The notes beneath the pieces were generated by a model. It was not told where the DNA came from, did not search any database, and worked only from the letters and a program-made list of their open reading frames with translations. The position numbers and the translations under genes were made by a program. Below, piece after piece: positions 11,690 through 22,718 of a DNA stretch of 64,000 nucleotides (within the stretch, counting starts at the first letter, position 1; each line of letters opens with the position of its first letter). Source of the DNA: Stenogyne calaminthoides (Eukaryota > Streptophyta > Magnoliopsida > Lamiales > Lamiaceae); the NCBI GenBank assembly GCA_037126765.1, contig JBBCBC010000022.1, positions 620,001-684,000 of the forward strand. Reading direction: 5' to 3'.

Positions 11690-11960
11690 AAATTGGCCCT
11701 ATAACTTACCTGACATCCGTTTTTCGTCCCAAAAAAATTACCTAACAAATTTTGGTCTCACAACTATCTTGATTGTCCAATTATGGTCTCATTTTTCTCT
11801 GAAAAATAGGCAACAATTATTTTCGATGACGCATAAGTCACGTGCCGATTGAAATTGGGGGTTTCCGTACTCGTTGCTGACATGGACGTTGGCTGTTAAA
11901 AAAACAATCATTTTTTAAAAAATAGAAAGAGCAAAAATATTCCTCATAAGTTGCGGAAAA
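11690..11960. other. Intergenic repeat-like stretch
   Basis: Phrases such as ttttggtctcacaactatc and aattatggtctcattttt resemble the 'tggtctcaaaa' miniature elements common in plant introns. No paired ends could be fixed. Confidence 0.3.
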
Positions 11961-11974
11961 CATGAATTTTCTCT

Positions 11975-13035
11975 TGATTTGTTAAAGACTGTTGGATATT
12001 TGAGTAGCAGGCCATGTACTACTCCTATGGATGAAAAGCAAATGTTTACTCAACAAGAGAGTGCACCTTTACAGGATCCTGCAGCTTATAGAAGTCTAGT
12101 TGGTAAGATGTTGTATTTAACAATAACAAGACATGATCTTGCTTATTCCATACTGAGACTCTAACACAATATATGAGTAATCCATTGGAAAGTCATTTGA
12201 TCGTTTTGATACAAAGTTGTTGAGGTACATAAAGGCCACTCCAAGTTTAGGCCTTTTCTATCCTACTAACAACTCTTTTAAGTTACAGGCTTTTTGTGAT
12301 TATGATCGGGCAAGATGTCCCCAAACAAGGAGTGTCACTTTGGATATGCCATCTACTTAGGTCATTCTCGATTTCTTGGAAGTCCAAGAAGTAACCAATA
12401 GTCAAGAAAAGCTCACCTGAAACAGAGTACAAATCAATGGGATATACTTCAAACAGAACTCCAAAGGATGGATCACATACATTCTTCAAGACTTGCAAGT
12501 TCGACCTTCACAACCAGCTATACTGTATACAGGCAGCAAAACAACTTACTCTATAGCTCACAATCCTATTCTACATGAGAAAACAAAGCACATCCAGATA
12601 GACTTTCATTACACAAGAGAAAAGATCAAAGAAGGCTTAATCAAGATCATCCAAGTGCCTGCTTTAGCAAATCTTGCAAACATCATGACAAAACCTTTAT
12701 CACCAACATTATTTCAGAGTTTCAAGGACAAAATGGGAATGGTTAATACCCATTCACATTTTTTAGGGGGTAATAAGATCAAATAAAGCCTTTTATTTGA
12801 TTTTCTGTAACTAGTATTAGTTATAACAAAAAAGAGTATTAGTTGTACTGAGAAACAGTATCAGTGGCTAAAGGAAACAGTCATAAACAGTCTTGTATTA
12901 GCTAGAGTCAGTCATTATTCCTTTGACTGAATTCAGTTAGTTAGTTAGTAACCGTTAGTCTTTTTTCTTCTCTTTAAATAAGAACTTCTTCAATGTATAC
13001 TTTACTTTTCGATCTATAAATAAAATTCAGTTTTA
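11975..13035 (+). pseudogene. Copia retrotransposon remnant: end of RT, RNase H and part of the 3' LTR
   Basis: The left part encodes a decayed Copia end-of-RT/RNase H stretch: SLVGKMLYLTITRHDL (near 12090), then, after several stops and frame changes, HEKTKHIQIDFHYTREKI and NIMTKPL (12493-12786). A purine-rich tract tttttaggggg near 12760 is followed by about 260 bases of LTR-like sequence. No 5' half exists. It is unrelated in sequence to the three full elements of this window. Confidence 0.75.
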
Positions 13036-13306
13036 CAGTTTCACAAAATGAATTCTTATGGAATTATTAGAGAGGGAGCGGCTTTTGGTTGGGAGGCTTT
13101 ACGGACGGTTGAATATTTGAAAATATTACAAAAAAAATGTTTGGTTGGGAGGCTTTTCAAATATCCTGTTATGCGTTGTTCAGATTACAAAAAAAAAATG
13201 TAATTTTACAATCTGGGTTTGTCCATTTGTTTGTTCATTTACTTCTTAGATTTAGAAACTTGAAAATTTGAAGCTAATTTTTTGTGTTATTTGCTTGAAT
13301 TTACAG

Positions 13307-13456
13307 GTTGAAGCACAAGAGGCTGAAATCAGGGACGTTTCAAATCTATGTGACGTAGCTGAAGCATTGTGCAGTGCACAAGAGGAAAGTTTGAAGTAGC
13401 ATTTCATACACCTACCGATTTGGGAGTCACCACGCAAGCTCATGTCTGCATTGTGT
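13307..13456 (+). pseudogene. Orphan terminal exon of an unidentified gene, with one nonsense codon
   Basis: A good 3' splice site (tgcttgaatttacag) precedes a frame reading VEAQEAEIRDVSNLCDVAEA, then LCSAQEESLK, a TAG, and HFIHLPIWESPRKLMSALCDQ with a natural stop. Composition is protein-like, unlike its AT-rich surroundings. The TAG is one transition from CAG (Gln). I do not recognise the parent protein. No other exons are visible on either side, so this looks like a gene fragment carried or left behind. Confidence 0.5.
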
Positions 13457-13649
13457 GATCAATAGGCATCTTTTGGATAGCTGTAAGTGGTTATTCTAAT
13501 TGAAAATGTAGCAATTAGGGAAAATTGTATAATGGCTGTTGTTATTCAGTATGTATCTAATGTGTATTGGATAGTAGTGTAATAAGATTTTTTGTTTGAT
13601 CGGTCTTTTTGTAGAGTTAACTCTTAGATATAGAAACTAGGTAACTATA

Positions 13650-13765
13650 TTCTCATATTAACAGTTGCATTTTTCTGTGTAAATAAGTTGCATTTTTCAG
13701 CATAATAAGTTGCACTCTTCTAAAATGCACTATGAGTGCATGGTGCACCCGGGTGCATAAAAGAC
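13650..13765. repeat. Family B element, half copy
   Basis: Contains gttgcatttttcagcataat and ctaaaatgcactatgagtgc followed by a ggtgcaccc end, matching the right half of the copies at 7108 and 53120. The left arm is absent. Confidence 0.6.
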
Positions 13766-13779
13766 CTAGCCTATTTGAA

Positions 13780-14080
13780 AAAGTCTCATAATTATCACAT
13801 TTTTTAATTTAATCTCACATATATTTAATTTGATCCAATTTAGTTTCAAATCTTTGGAGGTCGTTCAAAATTGTCCAAAACGATGTCTTTTTGGACACGC
13901 GCCCCCAATTTTGACCGGAATATATAAGACGCGTGTTCAAAATGATGTCGTTTTGGACACTTTTGAGCGACCTTCGGCAGTTTGATACTTAATTGGATCA
14001 AATTGAATACATATGAGATTAAATTTTAAAAAATGATAATTATATAACTATTTCAATAAAGGTGCAAAATTATGAGATTA
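13780..14080. repeat. Foldback element with aaacgatgtc / gatgtcgttttgg core
   Basis: The left arm (agtctcataattatcacatt, atttgatccaattt, gtccaaaacgatgtc) is mirrored on the right (gatgtcgttttggac, aattggatcaaatt, aaaattatgagattatt). Similar phrasing occurs around 53945-54450. No coding content. Confidence 0.6.
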
Positions 14081-14785
14081 TTTTGGTTTAATTCACAGAT
14101 TTATATGGATAATTTATTGTTTCTTGAAACTTTATGTTTGTGAAATTATTTTATATCTAGCAGATAATTCTACAGGATATATAATCGATAATGTATAAAT
14201 TATTTTGTTAATAGGTATAATATTAAATAATGTTTTTCGGACATATAGGTGTATATTTTAAAATTTTATTGTACATATATAAAATATATAAATTAATTTA
14301 TGGGTTATTTAACAATTTATAATATAAAATAAATTAATTAGTATTTTAACGTAATAGATAAAAATAAATCGAAGTTAATATAAATCATTAGTTGATAATA
14401 ATTCGATCAATTATTTTTTTTAAAGAAACAAAATCTCTAAAGGATAAATAAAATATATTAAAAACATGTAAAGATTTACCTTCATTCTACCCAACAAATC
14501 TTAATGGATTCTATCCCTTCAAAAAAGAAAATCTTAATGGATTGAGGACTAAAACGGCAAAATAATGCTGTTCCGGGCAATTTGGGATTAAAATTGGACA
14601 TTGTCAAAATTATTGAGACTAAAACAACAACAAAAAATCTTATGGGACTAAATCTATTTGAGGCCAAAGTTATGGGACCCTTTGTGATTCAAACTCTAGA
14701 ATCCATATGAGGTTTTGTTTGTTAGAATAATCCTTTTGTAAATGAAAGTTAAAATGTGATGGAGTTTATGAGAATTAAATTCACA
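14081..14785. other. AT-rich intergenic stretch
   Basis: No gene seen. The piece at about 14490-14690 (gggactaaatctatttgagg, gtgattcaaactc) recurs in diverged form at about 54340-54450, so it is a dispersed repeat. Confidence 0.45.
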
Positions 14786-14883
14786 CAAGTATTAATACTC
14801 TGGAGTCTTGACGTTAAAATAAAAGTGAAGTCCTATATATAAACTAGTTTAACGTATAATTAATTTGTATTGTGTGTATGTTT
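14786..14883 (+). repeat. 98-bp direct repeat, left copy (flanks Copia-1)
   Basis: Matches 20241-20338 base for base except about one position (aacg against aact). It contains cttgacgttaaaataaaag and gaagtcctatatataaac. The two copies bracket Copia-1. Confidence 0.85.
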
Positions 14884-14941
14884 TAAAATAATTATTGCCG
14901 CCCACTTTTGCCCATTCTTGGTCCTATTGGGCTTGGCCTTT

Positions 14942-15110
14942 TGTGAGAATAGGCATGAGATCACCGTTAATTGGTGATTAGAGAATTCCACTAATATATA
15001 CAACGGGATTACAACAAGATCTCCATAATTATAGGAAATAAATCAAAAGAATAAATACAAGTGTATCCTAAATACAAAGAATATTGACCTATTCAATACT
15101 TCTCTTAATA
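14942..15110 (-). repeat. Copia-1 3' LTR
   Basis: Plus strand starts tgtgagaatagg and ends cttaata. It is adjacent to the polypurine tract at 15111-15120. Confidence 0.9.
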
Positions 15111-18100
15111 CCCCCCGTCAAGCGTTGCGTGGGATGAAGACAAACGCAAAGCTTGGAGCGTAAAATCTCAAAGGCTGGTCGTGGAAGACTCTTGGTGAAT
15201 ATGTCCGCTAATTGAAGATTAGTAGGGACAAACTGAGTGTGCAATCTTCCGGATGAGACAAGTTCACGAACAAAGTGGCAATCTATGTCAATGTGCTTTG
15301 CCCGTTTATGGGCGATAGGATTTTGACTGAGAAATATAGCGCTCTTGTTGTCACATAAAAGCACTGGACGGTCCGGAGGAAGTTGTCGAAGCTCTTGAAG
15401 CAAGTTGCATAACCAAACGACTTCAGAAGTGGCATTGGCTAGGGCCCGGTACTCGGATTCGCAGCTCGAACGGGCAACAGTAGGTTGTTTCTTTGCACTC
15501 CAAGAAACAAGATTACCACCTAAGAAGATGGAATAGCCATAAGTGGAACGGCGTGTTTCAACACATCGAGCCCAATCTGCATCAGAATATCCCACAATAG
15601 ACTTTTCTGGGCGATGAGTAAAGGACAAACCATAGTGAATGGTGCCTTTCACATAACGGAGAATCCTTTTGACAGCGAAGAAGTGATCATCAGTAGGAGA
15701 GTGGAGAAATTGACTAACGGAGTTGACAGCATAAGAAAGATCTGGCCTAGTGATAGTCAAATATTGTAAGGCCCCCACTAAAGATCGATAAAGTGTTGGA
15801 TCTCGAAACTGAGCACCTGTACTAACCAAAGATTCTCCAGCAATCAAAGGAGTGGCAATTGGTTTACAGTCCAACATGTCCGCACGCTTTAGAATATCAT
15901 GGGCATACTAGGCTTGCTCCACAAACAAGCCATCAGATGTAATTTCCCGAGATCTTTGATTGCGAATTCGGAGTGAGTACGAGCAATGAAGCGGCGGAGC
16001 ATATCCTGATCATTTCCTGTAATAATAATGTCATCGACATAAAGAAGGAGATATATAACTGACGTACCTTTTAGAAGGTAAAAAAGTGAGGAGTCAGATT
16101 GAGTTTGACGGAAGCCCAAAGACAACAGATACGAAATAAGCGTTGAAACAAAGCTAAAGGAGCCCGACGAAGACCAGAGAGAGCCTTCTTCAACCGACAC
16201 ACATGATCAGGATATCTAGGATCAACGAAGCCTGGAGGTTGGGACATGAACACAGGCTTTGTAAGCACACCATTCAGAAATGCATTTTTCACGTCCAACT
16301 GATGAAGAGGCCAGTTGTGATGAACAGATAATGCAAGAATAATCCGAAATCATTGCGGCCTTTGACAATCGGACTAAATGTGTGATGAAAATCGAGCACC
16401 GAACCCGAGTAAACCCCCGAGCTACAAGACGAGCTTTGTGTCTCTATTGAACCATCGGAATAAACTTGGTTCAAACACCCATTTAGACCCGACAATGTTG
16501 GCATTAGGCAGACGCAAGCACTAAATCCCAAGTGTGATTTTTCGTTAAGTGCATCAATTTCTTCTTGCATGGCACTGACCCAATGAGGAGATTTAGAGGC
16601 AGATTTAAAACCCTTAGGCTCAAAAAAAGAGGCAACGAGAGCCGAAAAGAAGAGCAAATGGATGCAATATCAACAGGATACCTTGGTTTAAAAATTCACC
16701 GCCCTAGCTCGAGTGATCATGGGGTGGACGGGCTGGATAGGGGTGCCACGGGTTGTTGGTCAAAGATGTGCGTTGGGCCGCAATTGCGGACGGGATCGGG
16801 TTGCACAGAGTTCGTGGATCAGCCGCAATGGCCGGACCGGTGCTATCGAGCGGGTACAGATAGCGTATTTTGTGCAGAAATTGGGGTGTCCGTGTCAAGA
16901 TAGAGGTGACACGGACTCGACGAAGGCTGATGCAAGTGAGGCGACGAGTAACTGGCAACAGGAGACGGCGATGAACTCATAATCAATGAAACTCGAAATG
17001 CTTAGCTCTTTGGGGATGTAGGGTATATGGCCCGAAAAGGAAACACTGTTTCGTCAAACTGAGCATGTCGAGTAATGAATACCTTAGCGGAAACAGAATC
17101 GAAACACCGAAAACCCTTGTGTGCACTACAGTATCCCAAAAAGATGCACGGATGGCTAGAAGGAGACAGTTTATTTTCTGCATAATTCCGAAGATAAGGA
17201 AAAACCCTGCAACCAAATGGTTTGAATATGGCATAATTTGGCGCACAATTAAAGAGTAATTCATAAGGCGATTTGTTTTCCAAGACGGAAGAAGGGAGCC
17301 GATTAATTACGTAAATTGCTGTAGCAAACGCATCAAACCATAAAGAGGCTGGAGCAAAAGCATGAAACAACATAGAAAGACCTGTTTCAGAAATATGTAT
17401 ATGCTTGTGTTCTGCTCGTCCATTCTGTTGTGGTGTGTATGGGCAAGAAATACGATGATGAATGACATGCTGATGTATAAAGTCACTAACACGTTTGTTC
17501 AGAAATTTTGTACCCCCATCTGATTGAAAAACCTTCATAGTTGTTGAGAATTGATTTCAAGCAAAAGCATGAAAATGCATGAAAACATCACAAAACTCAG
17601 ATTTCGTACGCATAGGATACAACCATGAAAAATGTGAAAAATCATCAACAAACACAGCATAATATCGATAACCAGCAGAAGAAGTAACCGGGGCTGGTCC
17701 CCACAAATCACAATGCACCATATCAAGAACATTAGAAGCACGTTTATCATTTAACGGAAAAGGTAATTTCTTGCTTTTGGCCAACTGGCAAGGCGAACAA
17801 ACATCAGGGTTTGGTAATAAGGATGTAACAGATAAGTGTCCTAACTTATTAAGCAATGAAATGACAGAAAAAGAAACATGTCCTAGGCGTAAGTGCCATA
17901 ATTCAAAACTAGCTCGTAAATCTTTGGAACGTAAAGCAGCAACCAAAGCCGAGCTACCCTTCTCCAGAATGTAAAGCCCCTTCTCACACCTGCCCTGAGC
18001 CAGTATTGCCTTTGTCACCCGATTCTGAATGGCAAAGTATTTGTCAGAAAACACAACATCAACATTATAATCCGATGTCAGCTTGCTAATAGATAAGAGG

Positions 18101-19203
18101 TTCTTAGTAATGTGAGGCACCACCAACACATCTAACAAATTAACATCAGGAGTAATACGAGCAGAACCAATATGAGATATAGAAAGAGCATTGCCATTAC
18201 CAACAATGACCGAACCATTACCAGAATACGGTTCAAAAGAATCCAGTGCAGACGGCTGAGAAGTCATGTGAGCAGATGCTCCAGAGTCCACATACCAATC
18301 CGGGGCAGAGTTAGTGTCCGAGATGTTGCAAGCAGCACGAAAAGCCTGAGCAAGATTAGCCGAGGGAGACGGAGCGCGAGAGGAAGACCCACCCACACGG
18401 CTTTGCAGATGCAAGTATTGGGGACACTTATCAGCATAGTGCTCCCCCCGACAAAGCTGGCAACGCGGGATGTAGGTTCTTCGACTTCCACGGCCTCCAC
18501 CATCCTGATTTCGGGATTGCCCGGGCTGCTGCCCCCCACGATTGTTGCCCTGTTGTTGGCGAGAATTACTAGCACCTCTATCATTCGAGTTTGAGGCAAC
18601 AAAAGCCGCTGGAGCAGGAGGTGACCCTTCCATGGCTTTATTCATAAGATCAAATTGAATGGCTTGATGCAGGAGATCACGGAACGGAGGGACAGGTATC
18701 ATAGCCATCCTGGTGTCGGCAAAATTCGCAAACATAGATCCGAGTCCACGAAGAAACCAATGGCTTTTATCACCCTCGTCAACTGGCTTCCCTATAGCAG
18801 ATAATTGATCGCACAAAGATTTAAAGGCTTTACCATAATCGAGATGAGAAAAGGGACGCACGGCGTAGAGACAACAATTCTTCCCGAAGTTGATTCGCGC
18901 GCACCGTAGACGCATTGGCGTAGACAGATTCCAGCGCAAGCCATGCTGGACGAGAGGACTTGCAATCCAAGACCTCCGCCATAGCCTCCAGTTCCAGAGT
19001 TGCGAACAAAACTCAAGAGCTTCCGATCGCGAAGAAACCATGCAAAGGTAAGCGGGATTGGGGGGCCTCGGCGCGGCGTCGGTAAGAAGTGGGCGACGGC
19101 GACGGAGATCTTGGCCGATGATGATGTCAAGCATCTCATAAGTAGCGCCATTGAGAGAAATTGACATTTCCACATCGATATGTGGGTAAGATAGCCGGAA
19201 CAA
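15089..19203 (-). pseudogene. Copia-1 gag-pol, frameshifted
   Basis: From the 5' side: gag with zinc knuckle CQLCRGEHYADKC; aspartic protease DSGASAHMT; GAG-pre-integrase (LWHLRLGHVS) with CSPCQLAKS; all in the open stretch 19203-17557. The integrase core continues in another frame at 17538-17002 (PYTPQQNGRAEHKH). Reverse transcriptase is scattered over 16657-15889 (LLLYVDDIIITG near 16040), and the end of RT plus RNase H are open at 15877-15089 (SCESEYRALANAT). At least four frame changes separate these blocks. The order PR-IN-RT-RH is that of Ty1/copia. Confidence 0.9.
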
Positions 19204-19403
19204 GGTGAATCATAGCAAATGGTTTGAGAGGAGAGGAGTAAAGCGCGGAGCAGCCATCGAACGATTTTGCAAAACTGATTCGAATGGGAGTAGTTCAGAT
19301 CAGACTTGCAGAAGGACTTTGCAGTGAAGGGGACCTGTTCGCTGGAGAAGAAGAAGAAGAAAACGGTTGATACCGTGAGAAAAGAAATTAGGGTTTTAGA
19401 GTG

Positions 19404-19625
19404 TGAGGCGTGATACCATGAGAGAATTCCGTCTCATCTAAAAGCTCGAGCTTGTAGAGAGGGTCGGGAATAATCTATTTATTTAATTTCCCTCAACACT
19501 CTCTCTCACTCGTGGGCCGAATCATTGCCTCCGCTCTCTGGAGAGGAGACCCAACAGAGTGGACAATTTAAATGGGTGGAGTGCTTCCACGGGGAATCGA
19601 ACCCACAACCTGGGCTCTGATACCA
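19404..19625 (-). other. Second LTR-like and primer-site module inside the Copia-1 leader
   Basis: Read on the minus strand: after the true primer site there is a tRNA-like stretch GTGGGTTCGATTCCC (RNA polymerase III B-box-like). A purine tract GAGTGAGAGAGAG follows, then an LTR-like segment starting TGTTGAGGGAAATTAAATAA and ending ATTCTCTCA, followed at once by a second TGGTATCA. That is the end of one element (tract plus LTR plus primer site) placed within the leader of another. A diverged copy without the second primer site lies at 59660-59900. Confidence 0.6.
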
Positions 19626-19794
19626 TGTGAGAATAGGTATGAGATCACCGTTAATTGGTGATTAGAGAATTCCACTAATATATACAAGGGGATTACAACA
19701 AGATCTCCATAATTGTAGGAAATCAATCAAAAGAATAAATACAAGTGTATCCTAAATACAAAGAATATTGATCTATTCAATACTTCCCTTAATA
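19626..19794 (-). repeat. Copia-1 5' LTR
   Basis: Same ends as the LTR at 14942-15110. The primer-binding site follows on the minus strand at 19625 downwards. Confidence 0.9.
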
Positions 19795-20240
19795 CCTTTG
19801 GGCCTCCTCCTTGAGCCTAGCTCGCCTAGGCCGGTTATATGCATTCTTGAGCCCACGATTCTCATTCGCATCAGAGGATCAGGGTGTTCATGTGGAGTTC
19901 ATGAAAAATGTGTGCTTGTATCTAATTTTTTGGAGAAGTTCGTGATTTGTAGCTAATGTTGCTCTTGTAAGATGAAATAATAACAGTAAGCAGCAATTTC
20001 AAATTACTCGGCCTTGCGTTTGATTGTCTTTCAAGCTATGTATGATGAACCTGTCATTTGGTTAATGTGGTTACTTGATAGGGTGTTGTATTTTTCGTTT
20101 TGTTCTTGAAATTTGAAAGTTATTATTCTTGAATTACTATATTTTCTTGATTACTAATTTTAGCAACTAAATTAAGTTATGTTGGTGTAGATTTATGTTA
20201 GCTTTAGCAACTATATTTTCTTGATTACTAATTTTAGCAA

Positions 20241-20338
20241 CAAGTATTAATACTCTGGAGTCTTGACGTTAAAATAAAAGTGAAGTCCTATATATAAACT
20301 AGTTTAACTTATAATTAATTTGTATTGTGTGTATGTTT
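20241..20338 (+). repeat. 98-bp direct repeat, right copy
   Basis: Second copy of the repeat at 14786-14883, same orientation and same length. The rest of 19800-20980 is AT-rich with no gene; 20353-20505 holds two copies of the phrase gggagggtgttgt.acacc. Confidence 0.85.
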
Positions 20339-20982
20339 GAATAATATTAATTATTGGGAAGGGACTCGACGTTGTACGGGAGGGTGTTGTGCACCCTTCC
20401 TACCATTGGATCTCACCCCTTCATAGGTGTGTGTGCGCGTGTATGATCCAATGATGTATGTGTGTATAGGAGGGTGTTGTACACCACCAAATCTAAATCC
20501 TTAATTATTTCATTAATTAAAATATATTGTTGTAGAAATTTTACCATCCCTCTGACGAAATTAATTAAAACCGAAACATTAAAAGCGAAATTAGCTAAAT
20601 TTTGAGCAATAACTGAAGTCCATCTTCCTAAAATTTGTCCAGCTACGTACTTCTTAACTGAAGGTTTCATTTTTAGTACTTTAATTTTGAATAATTTATT
20701 TTTAATTTTATAACTTTTTATTTTTTTAATTTCAATCTTAAATGGGTCAATTTCAGTAATTTTTTATCTCAAATTTTAAAATCTCACCGGAATCTCGCCG
20801 AAATAAGCATGTGCATCTCACACGTGACACTTTAAAATTGATCTCTTTTTTATTACACGACAGTCACTTTAGGTAGCCGGAAAATTTAAAAAATCTCAAT
20901 TTTGAAGTGTCACGAGTCACGTGAGGCGCACATGTATGCTTATTCCAACAAGATTTTAAAATTTTCAATAAAAAAGGATTGA

Positions 20983-21474
20983 CACTACAAGAAAATAGTG
21001 AATTGCCTACATAATTTTTTAATATACCTATGAAATTTTCAACGAAATTAAACAATTTCGTCCTTAAATAGTCTTATTGTCTACGCCTTGCCTATAAAAA
21101 TTTCCAATCATATAGACATTTTTCATTCATATGTAAATTTACCTAGGAAATGTAATTCATAGGTAAATTTATTTGTAGGCAATTTTTAAACTAACAATAT
21201 ATGTAATTGTTTACAGAAATGTAAATTGCCTAGGGAATTATTTGCATAGATAATTTCTTTGCTTACGAAAATTACAAATGTGTAGGCAGTTTGCTCGTAG
21301 ATAATTTGTTTGCCCAGGAAATTATTTGTGTAGGTAATGTTTTCATAGATTATTCTAAAATTTGGTAGGCAAGTGGTAGGCAATCCTCACTTTTTAAAAA
21401 CTAAATTATTTTTGTAGGAAAATTCCGTAGCCATTTGTAAAATTTCGTAGACAATTTTTCATTTTTTTGTAGTG
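20983..21474. mobile_element. Miniature CACTA-type element
   Basis: Begins cactacaagaaaatag and ends with the inverted gaaaaat..ttttttgtagtg. A 3-bp target duplication tga flanks it (20980-20982 and 21475-21477), as expected for CACTA (En/Spm) elements. The interior repeats short phrases of the type ttgcctacga and gtaggcaa in both orientations. No transposase. Confidence 0.8.
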
Positions 21475-22251
21475 TGAAATTGACACATTTAGGACTAAAG
21501 TTGAAAAAGCAAAAAATTACCAGACTAAAAATAGAAACTCGATCGTCCAAAATTACAGGACTAAAAATGATATTTTCTCCACTTTTTAATATCATTGGTC
21601 AAAATATTTTTCTCCAAAAGATGCTAGGATGACCTTAATTCAAATTATCCTTTAAAATCATTTATTATGAACTTTAGATTTCACGATCTAAGTCACCTTA
21701 CTTTTTTGGTGCAAGTATGGCTTACGAGGATGTTGGCATCGTCTTTCTAAGCAAATGATTTGATTCATATACAAGCATACAACTATTTCTGTAATATTTC
21801 CTTATGGGCTATATTTGCCTTTTCTGCATTATGGCTTTACTTAAGAGTTAAGACCATCTTATGTATTAATTAACTTTATTAATTAATTCATTTGATTTTC
21901 TAAACCAGAGTCTTTTAACATGTAATAAACTCTGAATAATTTCGGTTAGCCATATTTGGCTCTCCTATTAATCAAAATTGAATATTAAATTTATGTTTAA
22001 ACTTATCAACTGATAAGAAAAAAATTGAAACAAATTCATGTTTTTTTGTTCGTTCGATTTGGTTTGGTTTTATATATCTTCACCTTGTAGCTAGACACTG
22101 ACATTATCATTGGAATGCATTCTCTATATTTGCTTTGGGATTTTATGAAATTTGAAAACTAATATTTGAAATTCATGAATGAAAAAAATGATTTTGTTTA
22201 TGTCTAGAAGTTCATTATAGTTTGTACAATTATATTTTGAAAATGTATGTA
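21475..22251. other. Intergenic stretch, nothing recognised
   Basis: AT-rich sequence between the miniature CACTA element and Copia-2, without credible reading frames or paired ends. Confidence 0.5.
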
Positions 22252-22256
22252 ATAGT

Positions 22257-22673
22257 TGTTGGGTTGTGGAGCCTGAGTCGGAGAAGGGATCCAGCAAGGG
22301 CGAGGCGCTAGACCATGGTGTTAGGTCGAGCACTTCTGCTCGACCAAAGGAGGTCGAGCGCGACGGGAGACCAGAGCATTGGAGGCGCTCGAGCTGGCGA
22401 TCTGATCGAGCGGAACCGCTCGATCAAGGCCCGTGGTCGAGCGGGTTCCGCAGCTGTGCACGTGAATTAGGGCTTTGGCCCATGTCTCATTTAAATACCT
22501 CGACTCATTGTATTTGCCTCTTTGTACGAAAATAACACACGAAAAGAGTGAATCTCCTGGCTTGGTAGTGCCCCCAGACGTAGTCATTCCTGACGAACTG
22601 GGTAACCAAATTGTTTGACTCTAAATTCCTAGTTCTATTATTTTCTCTATAATTGCTTGTTTAATTCCTAACA
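22257..22673 (+). repeat. Copia-2 5' LTR
   Basis: Contains two perfect hairpins built on GGTCGAGC/GATCGAGC (22324-22345 and 22404-22425) and a TATA-like tttaaatacc at about 22491-22500, so U3 may carry promoter signals. Confidence 0.9.
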
Positions 22674-22718
22674 ATTGGTATCAGAGCATCGGGTTAAAGG
22701 GATCTGCGGAGAGCAGTT

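Larger units (their letters stand above)
14942..19794 (-). mobile_element. Copia-1: full-length Ty1/copia LTR retrotransposon, degenerate
   Basis: Two 169-bp LTRs (14942-15110, 19626-19794; six differences by eye) bracket a minus-strand gag-pol. A 5-bp target duplication ccttt lies at 14937-14941 and 19795-19799. On the minus strand the 5' LTR is followed at once by TGGTATCAGAGC, the initiator-tRNA-Met primer site, and the 3' LTR is preceded by TGACGGGGGG, a polypurine tract. Structural completeness marks it as one insertion event. The coding part is broken by several frameshifts, so it is non-autonomous now. Confidence 0.95.

Noticed and set aside
16565..16982. Plus-strand frames of 89-112 codons inside Copia-1
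   Set aside because: Antisense to the degenerate pol region; composition follows the opposite strand.
19560..19625. A possible tRNA gene on the minus strand (GGTTCGATTCCC)
   Set aside because: Only a T-arm-like half is present; there is no acceptor, D-arm or anticodon arm that folds. It is part of the retroelement leader.
22266..22587. Open frames within the Copia-2 LTRs on both strands
   Set aside because: Repeated identically in the other LTR and explained by the hairpin-rich U3; no start context or known LTR-encoded protein.
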